This document shows positions 60,254 through 64,000 of a stretch of DNA of 64,000 bases, one piece after another. Origin of the DNA: SHAN690 sp041391765 (GTDB lineage Bacteria; Bacteroidota; Bacteroidia; Flavobacteriales_G; Salibacteraceae); contig JAWKNJ010000015.1 in assembly GCA_041391765.1 (NCBI GenBank), positions 124,001 to 188,000 on the forward strand, in the 5' to 3' direction. The notes beneath the pieces are model-generated. The model did no database searches and was not told the origin of the DNA. It worked only from the letters and a program-made list of their open reading frames with translations. A program made the position numbers and the translations under genes. How positions within the stretch are numbered: position 1 is the stretch's first letter; every line of letters begins with the position of its first letter.

Positions 60254-62785
60254 TTACTTGCTAATCACAAGCTTGTGAGTAGTTACAGATTCACCTGAAA
60301 CAACAGACATTGTGTAAACTCCTGCAGGAATTGACTCAACACTCATTGTTTGAAGACCTGAATCATTCAATGTTGCAGAACTAACAATAGCCCCCTTAAC
60401 ATCGACTATATTAACTACTGCATTTGTAAGAGCTGATCCAAACTCAATGTTGATCACAGCAACCGCAGGATTCGGATATACATTGAATGTAGCACCATTT
60501 ACCTCGTTAACTCCTGTAGGCCAGATCACAACTTCGATTTCATCAGTGCCCATACAGCCATCTTCATTAGTTACCGTTACCGTGTATGTTCCAGAAGAGG
60601 TTACTTCCTTAGTCGAACCTGATCCACCTCCACTCCATGCATATGTAGCGTGGGTTCCAGCATTGAGAACGTGTGTGCCTCCATTTGGATCAAAAATATC
60701 AGAGCCAAGATCCACAACTGGCGTAGTACTTGAAGCAAGAATCGTTGCGCTTGTATAGCTTTCGCAACCATTATCGTCAACAACCTTTAGATTGTAAGAT
60801 CCACTTGTCAATCCAGTGGCTGATTGTCCGATCGCACCACCAGGTGTCCAAGTGTACGTATATGGACTAACTCCACCACTGGCTACACCAAATGCAGAAC
60901 CATTAGTATCATCTGGACAAACAACGCTTTGAATCTGTGTAACGGCTGCGATTAGGATTGATGGTTCCCAAACCACAACATCATTTACTTCAATTGTACA
61001 GTTCTTAGCATCAGTAGCAGTTACAGAGTAGGTTCCTGGTCCCAAGTCAACAAGATCAGAAAAGGAACTTCCATTTTCTCCACTTGACCAAGCATAGTTC
61101 ATTGCACCGAAGCCACCTGTAATACCTGGATCAACGGAACCATCGTTAGCACCGAAGCAAGAAACATCTTCGAATGATAAATTAGAAACCAAGGCACTTG
61201 GAGCTGGGTTCAATGTAACAATCATGCTATCATAACATCCGCGGTAGTCAGAAACAGTAACAGTGTATGTTCCAGCTTCATAACCGCTGACGAAATCAGA
61301 TTTATCACCAGTATTCCAATCGTAAGCCAATCCATTCTCATCAGTAGGACAAAAACGAGTGAAATCATTTTCTACAGCCCAATAATCGAAATTTCTTCCT
61401 GGTACCCAAACACCAACAGTTCCTGTAGGATCTTCCAATCCTTGATCATGCCAGTTTCCGGCATAAATCGAGTTACCAACGGTTGTTGAATGCAATTCAA
61501 TACAGTTTGAAGTTTCATGAAGTTGAATTTGCACGGTTATGAAATCAACCGTAGGATTACCACCTTGATACGGCACGTGGTCATAATTAATAACGCAGAT
61601 TCTATTTGGAGCCTCACCAATTGTGTAATAATTTACACTACCACCAGCTGTTGGATCCAAATCTTCCCAACCAAAAGCAATCAATGCCTCAGGACCATTC
61701 ACGCTTGGAATCATGTAATCACATGTCCAACCGGATGTATGATTGTCAAAGTGAATGAAACCTTCTGTGTTGGCTCTGAATGTAGAAAACGTATCACCGA
61801 AGAATACAAAATCAAAACCTATTGGCAAGTTGGCCACCATCGAATAGCTGCTTGGAAAGGTAATTGGAGTTCCAACCATTGACGTATCAGGCATGAATAA
61901 AGCGCTATTCGTGTCCCACGAATAAGGGGCATCATATGGAGTACCACCTGAACCGTATGCACGCATAGCGGAAATGTCATAATCACAAATCAAATCTTGT
62001 TCAATAACAACAGAATCCAAGCTTACCTCAGCAGGGTAAGTGACTGTGGTATATGAAGTGTCCTTATCACCAACAAAGTCAGTAACAATCACTGAATATG
62101 TTCCAGCACCTTGATTAAATATCGAATCATTCGTTGACCCGGTCGACCATAACCAAGTATAAGGAGGCGTGCCAAGGAAAGTTGAGGCGCCAATGGTTAT
62201 GTTGTTATCACCGTAGCATGTTGCTTCGATCGTATCAGGAGTAACTACAGTCAAAACGTTTGGTAATACAAGAACTGTATAATCTTCGGTTTCACCCCAA
62301 CCATAAGAACCGCAAGCCAGAACACCGGAAGTTGAGCTGGTTTCAACGCACACAATTCTCATTCTTGTTGCTCCAGCAGGGGCTCCAGCAGGAACATTAA
62401 TCGTAATTGAATGGACAACATTGTTCACGCTGGAGTATGGAGAATATCCGATAAACTCACCAGTGCCGGTAAAATTTTGATTCTGGTCCCAATCAATCCA
62501 AACCCCAACTATGGAACCCCAGTTATAACCGGAACATCCGGATACTGTTACGGACATAGTGTACGTTCCTGAATTTAATAGTTCAGGCGCTGGAAGGGCC
62601 GTAAAATCAGTATAACCAACACAAGCCGTAGATGTGTTGTTGCTGATATTAGTAGAAAGTCCATTTAATTGAACGTTTGCAATAAGTTCATCGCTGGTGT
62701 AAGAGGCGCCAGACGTGCAATACTGACCAAAGCTGGAAATTGAAGCAATGAGCAGCGCGGTTAAAAGAGTAAATTTTACATTCAT
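60254..62785 (-). CDS. T9SS cargo with GEVED, NIDO-like and SprB repeats (paralogue 1)
   Basis: 843 residues with a signal peptide (MNVKFTLLTALLIASISSFGQ). Domain order: GEVED domain (about 22-180; WIDWDQNQNFTGTGEFIG, AGATRMRIVC, GWGETEDYTVLV), one SprB-type repeat (to about 255), a nidogen/NIDO-like region (about 265-475; FDFVFFGDTFSTFRANTEGFIHF, DFITVQIQLHE), three more SprB-type repeats, an Ig-like segment with VDLGSDIFDP, and a type-A T9SS sorting domain (FNVYPNPA to THKLVISK). Likely a surface or secreted adhesin. Highly similar C-terminus to the gene at 63033, so a tandem duplication. Confidence 0.85.
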   Translation of the reverse strand: MNVKFTLLTALLIASISSFGQYCTSGASYTSDELIANVQLNGLSTNISNNTSTACVGYTDFTALPAPELLNSGTYTMSVTVSGCSGYNWGSIVGVWIDWDQNQNFTGTGEFIGYSPYSSVNNVVHSITINVPAGAPAGATRMRIVCVETSSTSGVLACGSYGWGETEDYTVLVLPNVLTVVTPDTIEATCYGDNNITIGASTFLGTPPYTWLWSTGSTNDSIFNQGAGTYSVIVTDFVGDKDTSYTTVTYPAEVSLDSVVIEQDLICDYDISAMRAYGSGGTPYDAPYSWDTNSALFMPDTSMVGTPITFPSSYSMVANLPIGFDFVFFGDTFSTFRANTEGFIHFDNHTSGWTCDYMIPSVNGPEALIAFGWEDLDPTAGGSVNYYTIGEAPNRICVINYDHVPYQGGNPTVDFITVQIQLHETSNCIELHSTTVGNSIYAGNWHDQGLEDPTGTVGVWVPGRNFDYWAVENDFTRFCPTDENGLAYDWNTGDKSDFVSGYEAGTYTVTVSDYRGCYDSMIVTLNPAPSALVSNLSFEDVSCFGANDGSVDPGITGGFGAMNYAWSSGENGSSFSDLVDLGPGTYSVTATDAKNCTIEVNDVVVWEPSILIAAVTQIQSVVCPDDTNGSAFGVASGGVSPYTYTWTPGGAIGQSATGLTSGSYNLKVVDDNGCESYTSATILASSTTPVVDLGSDIFDPNGGTHVLNAGTHATYAWSGGGSGSTKEVTSSGTYTVTVTNEDGCMGTDEIEVVIWPTGVNEVNGATFNVYPNPAVAVINIEFGSALTNAVVNIVDVKGAIVSSATLNDSGLQTMSVESIPAGVYTMSVVSGESVTTHKLVISK

Positions 62786-63032
62786 AAATCTTGGTTATAG
62801 AGTTAATGTGTCAAATAAAAGCATTTTTTGCTCCTATAACGCGAATCTAAGTGGATTCATCGTTACTGGAATACTGTCATTTTGAGAAATTTTGAATTCC
62901 TGAATTCAAAATCCTAGGTTAATGACCAACTGGTCGATGCCATTGTCTACTGCTGCGCTCGATTGGAAATCACTCAAATAAAAAAGGGACTGCCGCAATC
63001 GGCAGTCCCTTTCTTATCACAATAAATACTGA
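62786..63032 (-). terminator. 247-base intergenic region with terminator of the downstream paralogue (stem 62983-63012)
   Basis: AAAGGGACTGCCG / CGGCAGTCCCTTT (62983-62995 and 63000-63012) with a 4-base loop; on the minus strand it is followed by a run of six T, so it ends the 63033 gene. Between it and the 62785 start I see no clear TAnnTTTG box, only a partial TTATTTG near 62814-62820 on the minus strand. This is the longest gene-free stretch of the window. Confidence 0.8.
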
Positions 63033-64000
63033 CTATTTGCTGATAACCAACTTCTGGGCAACCGTTGATTGATCTGAATGTATGGACATTGTATAAACAC
63101 CAGCGGGAATTGATTCAACACTCATAGTTTGCAGACCGGAATCTCCCAATCCAATAGACATAACAACCGATCCTTTTGCGTCAATGATTGTCATGGTTGA
63201 ATTCACAAATGACGTTCCAAATTCAATGTTCAAAATACCAAAGGCTGGGTTAGGATATACTTTGAACTCCTCTCCTGCCACCTGACTAATTCCGGTTGGC
63301 CATATTTCAACATTTATCTCATCATAACCTTCGCAACCATCTTCGTTGGTAACTGTAACAGTATAGGTTCCGGAAGTTGTTACCTCCTTGGTTGAGCCGG
63401 ACCCACCTCCTGACCAAGCATAAGTGGCGTGGGTTCCTGCATCAAGGGTATGAGTTCCACCGTTTGGATCAAAAATGTCATCACCCAAATCAACAACAGG
63501 TGTAGTGCTGGAGGCGATAATATTCACTGTCGTGAAACTTTCGCATCCATTGTCATCAACAACTTTTAAGATGTGTGCACCATTTGTCAACCCGGTTGCA
63601 TTTTGTCCACCAATGCCACTAGGCTGCCAAGTGTAGGTATAAGGACTAATGCCACCAGCAGCAATTCCAGATGCAGCTCCAGTCGAATCACCGGGACACA
63701 CAACACCTGTCACTCCGGTCACTGCCGAAATCAGTAGGCTTGGCTCCCAAATAACCACATCATTTACTTCAATCGTACAGTTCTTAGCATCCGTTGCAGT
63801 AACAGAATATGTTCCTGGTCCCAAGTCAGTTAGTGTTGAGAAAGACGTTCCATTCTCTCCACTTGACCACGCATAGTTCACTGAACCAAAACCGCCTGTG
63901 ATTCCAGGATCTACCGAACCATCATTAAGGTTAAAACATGTTACGTCTTCGTAGTCTAGGTTAGAAACAAGGGCACTTTGCGGAGCGTTGATCACCACTT
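63033..64000 (-). CDS. T9SS cargo with SprB repeats (paralogue 2, 5' part outside window)
   Basis: Open to the right window edge; the GTG at 63998 is an internal Val, so the true start lies outside. Visible part: end of one region (VVINAPQSALVSNLD), two SprB-type repeats, the VDLGDDIFDPNGGTHTLDAGTHATYAWSGGG Ig-like segment, and a type-A sorting domain (FKVYPNPAFG to QKLVISK). Matches the 60254 protein along its whole visible length, with many synonymous differences at the DNA level, so the duplication is not recent. Exported by the T9SS. Confidence 0.85.
   Translation of the reverse strand, partial: VVINAPQSALVSNLDYEDVTCFNLNDGSVDPGITGGFGSVNYAWSSGENGTSFSTLTDLGPGTYSVTATDAKNCTIEVNDVVIWEPSLLISAVTGVTGVVCPGDSTGAASGIAAGGISPYTYTWQPSGIGGQNATGLTNGAHILKVVDDNGCESFTTVNIIASSTTPVVDLGDDIFDPNGGTHTLDAGTHATYAWSGGGSGSTKEVTTSGTYTVTVTNEDGCEGYDEINVEIWPTGISQVAGEEFKVYPNPAFGILNIEFGTSFVNSTMTIIDAKGSVVMSIGLGDSGLQTMSVESIPAGVYTMSIHSDQSTVAQKLVISK

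Overview
The window is a chromosomal stretch of a Bacteroidota bacterium, most likely a flavobacterium-like marine or gliding lineage. The signs are a complete gldK-gldL-gldM-gldN type IX secretion (T9SS) core, a PorP/SprF protein, a GldH-like lipoprotein, several giant surface proteins with SprB-type repeats and C-terminal T9SS sorting domains, a short RpoD of the Bacteroidota type, and recurrent -7 promoter boxes of the form TAnnTTTG. Family or genus cannot be fixed from the sequence alone. Base composition looks moderate (mid-40s % GC by eye), with the near-identical SprB repeats at the left edge visibly richer in G and C.

Layout. 1-5476: 3' part of a giant repeat adhesin, interrupted by an apparent frameshift near 1450-1458. 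5485-8453: GldH-like lipoprotein, YqeY protein, and an ECF sigma factor translationally coupled to an envelope-spanning protein. 8654-17126: sppA, folK, a deoxynucleoside kinase, a TPR lipoprotein, a small lipoprotein, a TrmH-family methyltransferase and mutS. 17199-17558: tRNA-Gly(GCC) and tRNA-Leu(UAA), with a 17-bp duplication of the tRNA-Gly 3' end. 17584-19563: waaA and an outer-membrane protein. 19687-26045: a six-gene nucleotide-sugar operon (WbpE-like aminotransferase, Ugd, Uxs, WbpD-like acetyltransferase, a UDP-HexNAc dehydrogenase, RfbB). 26051-32857: two GldN paralogues, gldM, gldL, gldK and porP/sprF, all on the minus strand. 32982-36413: an arginase-fold protein that lacks most metal ligands, and topA. 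36609-43545: miaB, a sigma-54 activator, lptE, a TPR protein, secG, a lipoprotein and groES-groEL. 43638-46990: an AbiV-like HEPN protein, a NifU-domain protein, an Mrp ATPase without its CxxC, a thioesterase and hemJ. 47071-56226: MarR regulator, rpoD, an HU/SPOR protein, kdsB, dprA, hemB, lgt, two unknown genes and aspS. 56229-64000: a CLC anion transporter and three T9SS cargo proteins, the last one cut by the window edge.

How it fits together. The window holds both the export machine (GldK/L/M/N, PorP/SprF) and four of its likely substrates (the adhesin at the left edge and the proteins at 58148, 60254 and 63033). WaaA, KdsB and LptE serve Kdo-lipid A and LPS transport; the nucleotide-sugar operon feeds a surface polysaccharide. 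Lgt, SppA and SecG support lipoprotein and Sec export. HemB and HemJ are two haem steps. Much of the remainder is housekeeping.

No gene-free stretch exceeds 300 bases; the longest (about 247 bases, 62786-63032) is described below. I saw no rRNA, CRISPR array, insertion sequence or prophage. No single obviously new multi-gene system stands out. The best leads are the metal-site-degenerate arginase in the topA-gldK neighbourhood, the AbiV-like gene behind groEL, the sigma/envelope-protein pair, the tRNA 3'-end duplication and the frameshifted adhesin.
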